NCBI GenBank assembly: GCA_019915015.1
Contig: JAHBBC010000061.1
Span: forward strand, 1-64,000
Reading direction: 5' to 3'
From: Auriscalpium vulgare
Taxonomy: Eukaryota; Basidiomycota; Agaricomycetes; Russulales; Auriscalpiaceae
DNA: 64,000 bases
The notes beneath the pieces are model-generated. The model saw nothing but the letters and a program-made list of their open reading frames with translations. It did not search any database and had not been told where the DNA came from. Positions 11,901 through 22,725 of the stretch are shown one piece after another (position 1 is the first letter of the stretch; the number at the start of each line of letters is the position of its first letter). The translations under genes were made by a program, and so were the position numbers.

Positions 11901-14900
11901 CGATGACGACGGCGACAGCAGCGGCGGCCATGGCAGCGGTACTAGGGCACCGGAGCGGCGCGCAGACCGGGCGGCATCCGCTCGGTCCTGGCAGAGTCCC
12001 TCGATGCGCGCGGGCTCCAGCTGCTCCAGCATTGCTGGGCGCGCTGAGCCCGCGCGGTGCGGGCGGGATCCCGCCAGGACCGGGCGGGGTGCACATACGA
12101 GCCCCGACCGGTCTGGCACGGGACTGAAGAAGTACGGGAGCGTGCACCGCACCGGCACTATTATGTTGACGAGTTGGCTCGCTTGCAAAGCGGCGAGTTT
12201 GTGATACCCATCCGATGGTTTTGCAAAGACGGGGAAGACCATGCGGACATATATGATGTTGACAGAGAGGCGATCGTGCGTACCATCTGAACTGTTGTAG
12301 CTGCGTGCCGCTTGCTAATTCTGCCGCTGCAGTCAGGCTGTTTCTCCGTGCGCGATAATGAAAGTTCACGCCAGGTTCGAGCAGCCGAGCTGCAGTCAAA
12401 TTGGCTGGATATTGCGGCCCAATATGATGTCAATCTCTCCCGTATGTTCACGTCTACTGTACCTGAAAGTCCGGAACTAAATCCTATCTGTTTAGCTCGC
12501 TCTAATGCTTGGTCTACACGAATGCCACATCCTGTGCGCGCGATAGCTTCAGGGCGGCCAGTTTTCACGCTACACCTGGTCCCGTGGAGTGACGACGTCT
12601 CGGGCAATGTCACAAAGCAATTCAATCCGCACCTGAATGTGTACCTGGTCAACGGTAACATCCCTCATCAGAAGCTTGCCCAGGAGTACTTCACGCGCTT
12701 CTGCGCGACCTCTCCTTATGCCGACTCGCTGGAACAAATGGCGGCCTTAGCGGATGACATGTACGTGCCTACAATATATTCCGGCAGCCTATGAATAACT
12801 TTCTAAATAAATCAGTGGCCCAGAGCGTTTCCATTCTGCGTTCGATTGCAAACTCAAAACGGAGATACTGTTCAACATCATCGCTCATCTTGTCGCCGCC
12901 GACAATCCTCAAGCGTCCGAGCTGTGCTCACACATCGGTATGCACGGCAATAAATATTGCCGCCGTTGCAACGTCGGAGGAGCGCGAGAGCATAAAGAAA
13001 GCAACGAAGGGTATGCCTCATTATTTGAGGTGTGTAGTTCTGTTGATTTACTTCATACCCATTGCTTATGACTCGTGACAACCCAGCCTGGACCTCCACG
13101 TTCAGCCGCCGACACAGTCGCAGCTATTCAGATGCAGCTGACGACAGCTGCACTTGGTGTTCAAGAAGCAGTCGACAAGCTCCAGACAGCCACTGGAGTC
13201 AAGGACAAAATAGCGCAGCACTGGATCAACAAGCTCATCGTCAGAGCTCGAGAACAGCAAGCCGTACGACTCTCCAATCCGTTGACGCAGGATCCGCGCC
13301 TGCGCCTGCGAACTTTGAAAGGAGATGCACGGGCCGAGGTGAAGCGCAAGATTGTCCGGGATATCCAGGACGAGCTTCTTCGCTGGCTCCCAACACAGCC
13401 GTCGCATCGGTATGAAGCGCTTGATGCCGACTCTCGTGAGGACCTGAGATATATCGGCGCACAATATATCAAACTGACTGTTCTTTGGCAGCTCTACGAC
13501 GAGAACTTCGCCCAGGTGATCATTACAATCCGCTTCTCAGCGTTGTCGGTGAGTTCAAAGACGGCATCTCATCGTGGCTTGCTCACTGAAAAGATATGCA
13601 CAGATCTTGATGTTCATTGGGACACACCATGTGAAATACTGCATACATATCTCCTTGGGCAGGATAAGTATGTCTGGTATCTATCGCATAAGCCATGGGA
13701 AAAGAAACAAGAGGACCAATTTGTGAGTCGGCTCCAATCAGCATCTATCGACGGGCTGTCTGTTGCTCCCGTGCGCGCTTCGTATGTCATGCAGTACAAG
13801 AACGCCTTAATTGGCAAGCACTTCAAGATGCTGCAGCAGCTGGCAGTGTTTCAAGTGCACGACATGTGCCCGCCGCACGTGTTCAGTCTGTGGAAAGCAA
13901 CAGGTCAGCTCGGCGCGCTGCTTTGGTATCATACCATCACGAACATGGACATTTATTTGGTACGGTAATCCTTTGCAATTGAAAGCCTTCGATCAACTAA
14001 TTGTATCACCGTCAGAGCGACTTACAGATTCTGATTGACAACGTTCTTGACCTCTGGGCGCTGATTGATCCTTCCCGTATTATCGACAAACCAAAGCTAC
14101 ATATCCTCACGTATCTTGTCCCCGACATCCGTCGATTTGGCCCCGCAATTCTGTACTCAACAGAGGGCTTCGAATGCTGGAACGCAATCTTCCGCATGTG
14201 CAGTGTACTTTCTAATCATGCAGCACCCAGCCGAGATATTGCCCTGACGTTGGCGGATATGGAACGCTTCAAGCATCAGGTCAGCGGCGGATGGTGGAGA
14301 GATCCGAAGTCAGAGTCTACGAGCTTCGTCCGTGCCGGTGAAGAGGTCCGGAATTTCTTAGCTCGGAATGCCGGCCTTCAGCGACGTCTCGGATGGGTCA
14401 ATCTGGCACATATCACTGCTGGTATGCCCCTGTGCGTGCCCGCAAAGCCGCGCAATGCTGACATCAAATTTGATAGGAAAGGTGATGCTGCTCTCGCAAA
14501 AGAAGCAAAAAATATCGAGCTGGTCAACGCTGTCCAGCTCACTCAGGCTGTCAATGCGCGAGAGGGACGAGCTCGCAGCTGCTTTGCCAGGAAGTTTGCG
14601 GTGCTGCAAAAGCATTGTGTCGCGTGCGAAGGATATCTGTCGTCCGGCATCTTGGGTGTTCTTCCGGGGAAGTGAGGACGCAGAGCTGAGCAACGGAGGT
14701 GCACCGGAAGTACGTGCCTGCATATATATCATACGGAGTGGGATAATCTGATGAACATGACGCAGGAGAAGCAAGGAGTGCGCGTTGGTCGAATTTTCCA
14801 GATAGTAGCTCCCGGCGAAAACACAAAATCAACGACGGGTGCCAAGGTCATTATCGAGGTATTTTCCGTGCCAGATCAGCTTCACAGCACGTTGGATATG

Positions 14901-15469
14901 CCCGTCCTAACACGCCCGAGTGTTCCCTTGGACTCCGGCTCTGTTTGCATTGTTGCACCAAATGTACGACCTCCGCATTTACTTTATTCAACTCATGCTG
15001 ATATTTGTCATGAGAGCAGGATATACTGTTCATATTCAATGCTCAGCACGATTGTATTTCGGGCGGCTGTCTGGCAACAAATACACGGCCCATGCGTCAG
15101 GAGCGCCACAACACAACCCTCCTCGAACAACGCACTCAGCACAGCGACGATGACTTGTACATCATCAATATGCACGGCATTCATAACGCGGCCGTACTTC
15201 GTGATTCGCTACCCCGAGCTCTCACTGCCCCACGTCGATATCTGCAAGATCGAGCCACGTCACATAACGACATCGCGGCGCAACTTCGAGTCACCGGGCC
15301 AGCCAAGCGCGCTCAGACCCAGGCCAAAAGTGCGGAGACGAGAGCAAAGAAGAAGGCGGCGAAGGAAGGTGGCACGACAGGCTCTGGGGGCGGCCAGGCT
15401 GCATCGCTGGCGCTGAATCCGCAGATAGATGTCATGTCCGTCGATGCGCCGGTCTCACCCACGCGGTGA
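8949..15469 (+). CDS. Tnp2/Plavaka-like transposase, interrupted by a nested element
   Basis: A large RNase H-fold-type transposase expected to cut and move the surrounding element. The N-terminus has a zinc-finger-like CLSC followed by H-x4-H (KKHISSKKH) near 9070-9165. Then come MWADWER, interrupted by 1.93 kb, APHRHYYVDELARLQSG, FTLHLVPWSDDVSGNVTK, NPHLNVYLVNGNIPHQKL, LVAADNPQASELCSHIG followed by CRRC, DTPCEILHTYLLG, RRFGPAILYSTEGFECWN, ERFKHQVSGGWW, and a C-terminal FNAQHDC region plus a basic, low-complexity tail ending DAPVSPTR. The WSDD, AADNP and TEGFE acidic residues are candidate catalytic positions by analogy with Tnp2/Plavaka proteins (inference). At least ten introns. Apart from the nested element the frame looks continuous, so this copy was intact until that insertion. 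Confidence 0.75.
10206..10391 (+). repeat. Left long terminal inverted repeat of the nested element
   Basis: It pairs with 11950-12135 in inverse orientation. It contains the conserved block around GGCGGGATCCCGCC, itself a palindrome, and a CAGCAATGCTGGAGCAGCTG stretch that appears in both arms. Confidence 0.8.
11950..12135 (-). repeat. Right long terminal inverted repeat of the nested element
   Basis: Inverse copy of 10206-10391, with scattered substitutions and a slightly different outermost dozen bases. Confidence 0.8.
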
Positions 15470-15547
15470 CCAATTCTCGAAATTGTGCTGTTTGTATTCA
15501 TTCAGTGTGTTGGCTTAAACACGCAGCTGTGGAATTACTATGCATTT

Positions 15548-16617
15548 TCAATCTTCTTCTTCGTCATCTGAGAATACATGTATGCAACTGAAAACATCTG
15601 CGACAAACTGCCGCTCTGCCAACGACGCGCCTTCAAGCAAGCCATGCAAACGGCGCGATTTCTCTCTGCGGCTGCGGCTTTCAGGTGTGCTACGCCGGCG
15701 AACACGGGCTGTTGATGCCTCTCGAGAAGGTCCGCTGCTCGAGGCACGGCCGCGTTCAGACGGGCTAGCTGCCAAAATATGATCATTTATGAATGCCGGT
15801 GATGGTGTCCGAGAGCCTGCAGGATAAGTACGGTAAGCTAAGGTGTTTGTTAAGAATGAGAGTGACATACGCATCGCCGGGGCAGGCGTGCACCATTCGC
15901 GCATGCGAGGAGGATCGGAGCGCACCCCCGACAACCCGACTCCGCTGTATGGCGGAAGAAGTTCGCCGCGGCTGAGGATCACTTGTTCGAGCTGTACCAT
16001 GCGATCGTAGCATGCGAGCCACTCTTCTCGGTAAAAGGGCGCCTCCGATACTCGGGACACATCACAGCTTGAGGGCGGGACATCTCTGAGCTCCAGCTCC
16101 AACTCATCTGCCTCGGAGCTTGGCTCGGAGACTGGTCAAGTTTGAGTATCATTCTCATTTGCAACAATCGCGCAAGACGTACCGGCGTATGCATTCTGCG
16201 ATCCGACGAGCCCGACAATGTGCTGTGTCTCACTGGTTTGCGAGTCTAGTGCGCCGCCCGGTGCGTAGAACCTGAGGACCAGCTGGAGGTCAGCCGTGCA
16301 CAACGTGAGCACGGTTATGCACATACCCTGATGCCAGATCGCGGGCTCGGATTGCTGCCGTGCGTGGCAGTCGTGCTTGTTGACTTGTGGTTGGAGCTCC
16401 AGTAGCCGTGTCATCTTGACAGAAGTCCCCGTATAGCGATGACATGAGGAGCGGAGGCCAAGTCGGTGACCGTCACGGTTACCGAAATGGCACTCATCGT
16501 CAGTGATCAGCAAGATACCTGTGATTTTGCAAGGCTTCGTCTGGATAGCACACAGATATCAAGGGGGTCTCATTGAGGGCTCACGGTGATATCTCTCGCA
16601 GGCTGACGACGCGGCAT
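15548..16617 (-). CDS. Transposon accessory protein C (unknown)
   Basis: Function not recognised. It starts MPRRQPARDIT at 16617, only ~100 bases inside the right end of the transposon, and ends in an acidic DDEEED at 15548. An intron of ~65 bases lies after the first 11 codons, then ILLITDDECHFGNRDGHRL, RSSCHRYTGTSVKMTRLLEL, a His/Trp-rich stretch (SEPAIWHQGMCITVL), and after another intron SEPSSEADELELELRDVPPS and REEWLACYDRMVQLEQVIL. The C-terminus is Ser/Arg-rich. It is convergent with the transposase (79 bases between stops). As in CACTA-like elements, it could be a helper that binds the element ends, but nothing in the sequence proves that. Confidence 0.6.
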
Positions 16618-16704
16618 CTTACAGGTCTCAAAATCGGATCTTGCCGATATTTCCCACTGAGCTCTGTACAGCGCTGTGCGCAAGCAACCCTCACATATCA
16701 GGTC

Positions 16705-16719
16705 CAGTTGGCGGTGTAC
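16705..16719 (-). repeat. Right terminal inverted repeat and target site of the 9.87 kb transposon
   Basis: CAGTTGGCGGTGTAC is the exact complement of 6843-6857. It is followed immediately by TGA, the displaced native stop codon of the third SDR gene. Confidence 0.88.
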
Positions 16720-16868
16720 TGAACCCTCGCGCGTCGATAGCCCTGAAAACCGGGTCTCGGAACAATTGGCGAGGGAGTTTAGTAACACAGCGCAGGCTGT
16801 ATGAGTTGAGTTTGGTATACGTTCGGGAATCTACCAAAAATACAGAAGGTCTACGACAAAGCATGCGT

Positions 16869-18593
16869 TTAAATCTCTTTGTCCCCACCACTAGCAACTT
16901 CCCTCGCTGCCTCCCTTCCCGCGCGCACGCAGTCCGACACACTCACACCGCCAACACCAGCACCAATGACCATCAGCCGCCCGCCCCACTGCTCCTTCAA
17001 CACAGCACGCAGCTCGGCCATCCTCTCCACATGGCCCACCAAGTACGTCGGAATGCTCTGCGCATTCCGGTGCACTCTGTAGAAAGACGGTGTCGGCAGC
17101 TCCGTCTGCAGCTGCGCAGCAACCTGCGGCAGCACGGACGCGAGCAGTGCCTCGTCGGACGGCGGGGGCGTCTGCGTCGGGTACGGCCCGCCCAGCATCG
17201 CCGTGAGCTTTACGAACTTGGGTTGGTCAGTCGCTGGGTAGGGCTTGTCACTGTTGCCGCTTTCGTCACCGAGCGCGTAGTCCTGGTCAGCGAGACTTGC
17301 GGTGTCGAAAACGACGCCGAGCATGCCTACGGCGCCGGGTGTGTCGGGGTACCCGCCCTCGGGTCGCGGGATGAGGTAGCCGAAGCCGGGCGGGTGGAGG
17401 GGGGCGGTGAGGCGCGCGGTGGGGAATACGAGGTTCATGACTGTGACGGTGGAGAATGGGTTTGTGAGCAGGTGTGGCAGGGGTTTGTTGGGTGGGAGGA
17501 TGGCGGAGAGGGCGGGCAGAGGGAGCGCAGAGATAATGTGAGTTGCTGAGAGGGAGGTGCCATCCGCGAGGCTGATCTGCATGGACAACACTGGGTGAGA
17601 TTTCGTCACAACGGAAGAGTGCGACGCGCACCTCGAATGTCTGGAAGTCCTCGGTTTGCTTGACTGCACTGACTTCGGTGCTGCTCCTTAATGACACGTT
17701 CTCAGATCCTTCCAACGCATGCACGAGTCCATCGATGAGAGTCTGTACGCCATCCTTGAACGAGATGATTGAGGCATCCGCGAGCTTCCCGTCTAGTGCT
17801 GTGCCCGAAGACAACTCCCATGCCTCTGCCTCGTCCGCCTTCTGCGCCTCCTCTTTCCTTTGCGACGCACCAAACCACGCGGGCGGCCCGATCTCGCCCC
17901 ATACCACACTCCCTCGCCCGCGCTCCTCGCTCGCCCAGAGGCTCGGGAACGCGGCGCGCACGCTCAGTGCCGTCGACGCAGCCCCGTATATGCCGTGTAC
18001 CAGCGCGCTGCCGAGTGTGCGCGCGAAATCGGCGCCGAAGCGCCGGGACAGGAAGGCGTCCACCGACTCGTCAGAGACATCTGCGGGTCGGTTATGGGGC
18101 CAGACGGCTTCTGGGAGTGCGGAGGAGAGGATGAGGCGGCCGAGTGGGGTGGTGAGAACGGAGAGTAGGGATGATGGGAGGGGCGAGAGGCCGGGTGCAC
18201 CGGGGATATGGAGAAACCGTGAACGCGCTGCGGGTGCAGAGCGAGGAGTAGTCAAGACCTGAGGGCCGAGTTTCAACAGGTTTACCTAGAAAGCAGAACA
18301 CATGTCAGTTCACATGCTCTGCTAAACAATTGGGCGCGTACGAGTTCGAGCACGGGCTTCGCGTTAGCGCGAATGGTGCGTGCGCCAGCTTCGAGCACCA
18401 CGCTTGCCTTGTTTCCATCTTCATCGTGTACCTCGACGCGCTCGCTGCGTACCCAGCCACCAAACCGGCCTTTCTTCTCAAAAAGGGTGATCCGTGCGTG
18501 GGGGTGCCTGCGAGCCACGTGGAAGGCGGCAGATAAACCGGTCAGTCCACCACCGAGAACGACTATGTGCGGGTTCGAGGGAGACATGGACAT
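16869..18593 (-). CDS. HEM14: Protoporphyrinogen oxidase (HEM14)
   Basis: A mitochondrial flavoenzyme that oxidises protoporphyrinogen IX to protoporphyrin IX, the penultimate haem step. The protein starts MSMSPSNPHIVVLGGGLTGL at 18593; GGGLTGLSAAFHV is the FAD-binding GxGxxG region, followed by ITLFEKKGRFGGWV. Later come RRFGADFARTLGSALVHGIY, ISFKDGVQTLIDGLVHAL, and the C-terminal GGRLMVIGAGVGGVSVSDCV second flavin motif, ending GGDKEI. Two short introns are clear, near 18282 and 17585-17670. The length fits the family. It is divergent from SPC2 and convergent with the SDR3 gene, whose last codon took a transposon ~150 bases from this stop. Confidence 0.93.
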
Positions 18594-18972
18594 GGAATAG
18601 AGTCTGCGCGTGCGTTAGTCGGCGGTTGCAAGAGCAGACCTACTAAGAGCAGACGCTGTGAGAATCCCGAAAAACGGCCAGGGTTGGTGGTCTCGTGAGA
18701 GCTTCTGAGATTGTCGTGAGCTCACAGACCAGATTATGTGAGTAGACTGAGCATCAACGATGTCGAGAGGACTAGAGCCTCATGTACACTGGTCGAGATT
18801 GATCCAAAGATGAGTCTGACGAGAGAACTGTCGAAAAAGGCGAGGCCGGTGGCAAGCGAACTGAACCAGTTCGTCCCACGCGTCCACGTATGGTGCCAAG
18901 CGCGACAGCTTTCCGCCTCTCCTGCCCGTATACCCCTCAGTCTTATCTCGCCCGCCCATCCCGTCCTCGACA
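18594..18972. promoter_or_regulatory. Shared intergenic promoter region, HEM14 / SPC2
   Basis: These 379 bases separate the start codons of two divergent housekeeping genes. No TATA box or known motif is obvious; it probably serves both genes. Confidence 0.5.
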
Positions 18973-19868
18973 ATGGCCCGCGGTCGCAAGGCAGCAAACG
19001 GCACAGACACCCCTGCTCCCGCAGAGCCCTCGTCGTCGACTCCCAACCCTGCACCGTCCACCCGCAAGACCCTCTTCCCCCTCGCCCCCATACCCGCCTC
19101 GGAGCGCGACGTTGTCAAACTCAACAATGCCAGCCTCACAGAGCTCAAAAACGCCGCAGATGACGCCGTGAAGCGGGTGCGTCCCCTTGTGTCCCTCAGA
19201 AGTGCTTCGTCTGACCGCCACCTGCAGTTTCTGTCGCGCCCGGACTTGTTCAAGCAGAGCCACGTGCACACAGACGTTCGGCTTGCTCTAGGTTGGTCTG
19301 GCGTGCTCGTGGCGGGTGCGACTGCGTTCTACGGGTGGCAGCGCGAGTTCGAAGACAGCAAGCCAGCCATGTGGGTGGGGCTCATTGTGTGCGTCATTCA
19401 TCTGCGGCGTCTGCTGCGAGCTTGTGCTGATAAGGCCCGTAACTACCTCCAGCTACGTCTTCCTGACCGTAGTACAAACACTGTACGCGTACTTCGTCGA
19501 GGGCGACGTCGTGTTCGTCGGGAAGCGTAAGACCTTCGACAAGCGGGTACGTCACACTCGATCGTTCATTACCCCTCCATTTACCCATGATGCCACGCCG
19601 CCACCATGACGCGCAGATCGTCACCGAGCGGATAACCCTCTCGTCCCGCACGGTGCCCTCCACCCCCGCGTCGCCACCTGCGTACTCGCTCAGCCTCTCC
19701 TACAACCGATCCACCAACGGCGGCAAGTCCCTCCTCTCGCGCGGTCGCGCAGCTGAATCACGTCCGTACACCGCGGTTGTCGATGAGAAGGGCGTGCTGG
19801 ACCAGGACTTGTTCGAGAGCTGGGTAGGCGAGGTTGTCGGGCGTGTGATGGAGGCGGGCGAGGAGTAG
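18973..19868 (+). CDS. SPC2: Signal peptidase complex subunit 2 (SPC2/SPCS2)
   Basis: A non-catalytic subunit of the ER signal peptidase complex, which removes signal peptides from secretory proteins. It starts MARGRKAANGTDTPAPAEPS. A Pro/Ser-rich head is followed by VVKLNNASLTELKNAADDAV, then VHTDVRLALGWSGVLVAGAT. Two membrane helices follow: LGWSGVLVAGATAFYGW and the WVGLIV-YVFLTVVQTLYAYF pair joined across an intron. Next are the FVGKRKTFDKR loop, ITLSSRT and SYNRSTNGGKSLLSRGRA, ending VMEAGEE. Three introns. Domain order and length match fungal SPC2, which anchors in the membrane by two helices with both ends cytosolic. Confidence 0.9.
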
Positions 19869-20743
19869 ACGCAAGAGCACGCGCGTCGAGGCTTGGGCTG
19901 TAGGATTGGTGGCTTGGAAAGCGCTGCCGCGATAAGTGGTGTTTCTTGCTGTTCCGTCTGTGTATCTGCTGCTTTGATTCTTAAATTATAAACGCTGACT
20001 CAGACTGAACAACACGATCCCCATGCAGGTTGACACTGTCCAGGAGGCGTTGTGCCTCCTGCCTGTATTAGCATACGGCATCGTCCATCTTTCAAGGCCG
20101 CAGGGTGGAAGGTGCCGGTGAACCTCCTGCTCGTCGGCCAGGAGTCGGATCCAGGTCGGATCCGTGCACCGAGACAGCGGTGTGAATCTGGCAGGCTCGC
20201 GTGAACCCCCACCGTGTCATAAGAGGTCTGACAGGCGAATGGCCTTCCTACTAACACATTGTCATGGTTAGCTAACTAGAAGCGGAATTGCGTATGCTGT
20301 ACTCATACAAATGAAACTATCGCAGGGCATCGCAATTTACATATAACTTTCTGCACAAGCTAGATACAGAGGCCCTCCGGCGTCCATCTTAGAACACATT
20401 CACCAGGAATCAGCGCGAGTAGACGAGAAACTGTCCATATATTGCTGCAGCCCAAAGACAGCAGATGTTTCGAAATAAATTTCAATTTCAACCAGCAAAG
20501 ACTGCGTTCGGTAAGGCCTTAGACTGGCACTGAGTCTGGTGAGCGCTCCGGCGATGATCATGATTGGCCAACGCGTCGACGCGACTCGGCAGAGAGTCGG
20601 CGTTTGCGCAAGTCGTACGACCTTCCGTCCCAGCGCTTCCGACAAGTAAATTCTCACCTGTTTATTCGGCCCTTGCTCGTTCTCGCACTCGTCGTGGCCT
20701 CTCTCCCCCCTCCCTTGACAACCTCCCACCTCCCCAGCCCGCT
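19869..20743. other. Intergenic between SPC2 and ERG2
   Basis: No gene supported. A perfect 8-base hairpin (CAGGAGGC, loop GTTGT, GCCTCCTG) lies at 20041-20061. A repeated GTCGGATCC occurs at 20144-20163. The last ~200 bases should hold the ERG2 promoter. Confidence 0.5.
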
Positions 20744-21586
20744 ATGGCGCAGCCGAAATCATCACAGACGAACGGGCGCGCACAAGCACCCAAACCGGAG
20801 ACACGCGACCCGCTCACCAAGTGGGCAACGCGACTGCTGCTCCTTCTTGCAGCGGTCGCGTCCTTGAGCTGGCTCGACAGCATCAAGGTGCGTTTTCATT
20901 CTATCTGCATGCCGCTCAATATGCTAAGTCTGGACCCACAGGACCGGTGGTACGTCTTCGACCCCGCACACCTGCGCGCGCTGCAGCTCTCCGCCGTCGC
21001 CACGCACCCGGACGACATGCCCGCCATGATCTCGCACATCGTCGCGAACCTCACCGCGACGTACCCGTCCTCGCAGATCGCGCTCAACACGGACACGTCC
21101 GAGTGGGTGTTCAACAACGCGGGCGGCGCGATGGGCGCGATGTACGTGATCCACGCGAGCATCACCGAGTACCTCATCATCTTCGGCACGCCGCTGGGCA
21201 CGGAGGGCCACACGGGGCTGCACCCCGCGGACGACTACTTCCACATCCTCAAGGGCGAGCAGTGGGCGTTCGTGCCCGGCGCGCTCGAGATGGAGCGCTA
21301 CGTGCCCGGCGACATGCACCTGATGCCGCGCGGCGTCGCGAAGCAGTACAAGATGCACGAGGGCTGCTGGGCGATGGAGTATGCGCGAGGTGCGTCGCGC
21401 GTTTTTGAGCCTAGTCCGCGGTTGTGCTGATGCGCGTGTGCTTGCTCGTTAGGGTGGATCCCGCTCATGCTGCCGTTCGGGTTTGCGGACACGTTGACGT
21501 CGACACTTGATATACCGACGCTCTGGCGGACCGTCCGTATCAGCGGCAGGGAGATGGCCAGGAACTTGCTACTGGCTAAGATCTAG
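20744..21586 (+). CDS. ERG2: C-8 sterol isomerase (ERG2)
   Basis: An ER membrane enzyme of ergosterol synthesis that moves the double bond of fecosterol from C8 to C7; homologous to the mammalian sigma-1 receptor. It starts MAQPKSSQTNGRAQ at 20744. A single N-terminal membrane helix (LLLLLAAVASLSWL) precedes the domain. The family core reads DTSEWVFNNAGGAMGAMYVI, ASITEYLIIFGTPLGTEGHT, LHPADDYFHILKGEQWAFVP and MHLMPRGVAKQYKMHEGCW, and after the last intron GWIPLMLPFGFADTLTSTLD. It ends MARNLLLAKI at 21586. Two introns. Complete and unremarkable. Confidence 0.95.
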
Positions 21587-22119
21587 AGAGTGGTAGCATG
21601 TCTTGGCCAGCCATGCTCGAGCATAGGATTAAGGATATACCTGATTAATAGACAGAGATTTGAGCCACAGTTCGCTCGTGCAGTCTGCCCCCTTCTACTT
21701 GTGTCTGGAGCTACGTACCTTGCACGGCCGGTCGAGATCAGCGAGCAGCTACGTCGTGGGGATAATCGAGCTGGCCACTACCAATTGGTTGAACTCACCA
21801 TTCGATCGTATTTGACTCGCAGACTGCGTATCTTGGTTGTCTAAGCACCCAGCTGGATAACCCGAGTTGCAAGTGGGCTGCAGAGACGGAAGGTCATCAA
21901 CGCGATACAGAGCACAGGACAGTGGCAGACACCAGCTGTGCTTGGCGTCTTCCCGAGCGTATCCGTGTTGCGACGGGCGAACGTAGCAATCTTGCTCGAA
22001 AAACCGTCCGCGGGACTCCAGCTGACTCCAGGCAGCTCACACATGAAGGGCAAAAGATGAAGGGATAAATATAATAGCAGTGTACAATAGTATAGTACAT
22101 AGAAGGCTCGAGGACACGA
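21587..22119. other. Intergenic between ERG2 and H2B (convergent 3' ends)
   Basis: Both flanking genes end here, so this holds their 3' untranslated regions. No coding region, repeat or RNA gene is apparent. Confidence 0.5.
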
Positions 22120-22725
22120 TTACTTGGCACCCGCGCTCGAGAACTGCAAGTTGCGGTCAGCGAGAGTGCGTGGCAAAACAAAGAGGAGCTGACCTTCGTC
22201 ACCGACTTGGTACCCTCTGAGATGGCGTGCTTCGAGAGCTCGCCAGGAAGGATGAGGCGCACAGCGGTCTGAATCTCCCGTGACGAGATCGTGGACTTTT
22301 TGGAGTACGCAGCGAGCTCTGCAGCAGATGGGTCAGATTGAACCGTGACTCATTGTGGCAGTCACACTTACTGGATGCCTCGGTGGCGATACGCTCGAAG
22401 ATGTCATTCACGAAGGAGTTAAGGATGGCCATCGCTTTGTTCGAGATACCGGTGTCGGGGTGGACCTGCTTAAGGACTGGATGCGTATGAGTCAGAACGT
22501 GCTGGCAAGCATGCGGTAAAGGTGGCACGTACCCTTGTAGATGTAAGACGAGTACGTTTCCTTGCGGACCTTGCGGCGCTTCTTCTTATCCTCACCGCCC
22601 TCCCCAGCCGCCTTGGTCGAGGTCTTCTTCGCGGCCTTGGAGCCGTCCGAAGTCGTCTTAGCTGGGGCCTTGGAGGCGGTGGAGGCAGGGGCCTTGCCGG
22701 CAGTGGAAGCGGGTTTGGGGGCCAT
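22120..22725 (-). CDS. Histone H2B
   Basis: Core nucleosome protein. It starts [20 protein letters not shown] at 22725 with a Lys/Ala-rich tail. The histone fold is spread over exons: [17 protein letters not shown], then [20 protein letters not shown] and [15 protein letters not shown], then [20 protein letters not shown] and [17 protein letters not shown], and a last small exon ending FSSAGAK. Three introns. It is divergent from H2A across a 323-base promoter, the usual fungal arrangement for coordinated S-phase expression. Confidence 0.96.

Larger units (their letters stand above)
10206..12135. mobile_element. Nested 1.93 kb GC-rich foldback/hAT-like non-autonomous element
   Basis: The ends are ~186-base inverted repeats (10206-10391 and 11950-12135), roughly 90% identical by eye, with inner termini GTGCCAGACC. 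The flanks are GGGAGCG at 10199-10205 and 12136-12142, a 7-base (possibly 8 with one change) target duplication. Removing the insert joins MWADWER to APHRHYYVDEL in frame, as the transposase family requires. The body is very GC-rich: degenerate ~30-40 base units (CTCGTCGTC, GCGCCCATGCG type) run in opposite orientations in the two halves around a less repetitive centre (10920-11230). No transposase is visible, so it depends on another element. The 7-8 base duplication suggests a hAT-like source (inference). Confidence 0.8.
6846..16716. mobile_element. ~9.87 kb DNA transposon, Tnp2/Plavaka-like transposase plus two accessory genes
   Basis: The ends form a perfect 15-base inverted repeat: GTACACCGCCAACTG at 6843-6857 and its complement at 16705-16719. 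Because the outer GTAC is a palindrome, the target duplication may be TA, or GTAC, with the element edge moving by a base. Removing it gives TCT TCG TAC TGA, the PSSY-stop ending of both neighbouring SDR paralogues, which fixes the insertion point. Inside are a - strand gene at 7273-8744, a divergent + strand transposase at 8949-15469, and a - strand gene at 15548-16617. The transposase carries a later 1.93 kb insertion. Confidence 0.85.

Noticed and set aside
10500..12240. Large Arg/Ala/Pro-rich ORFs in the foldback element
   Set aside because: Very GC-rich DNA is poor in stop codons. The translations are low complexity on both strands and show no domain.
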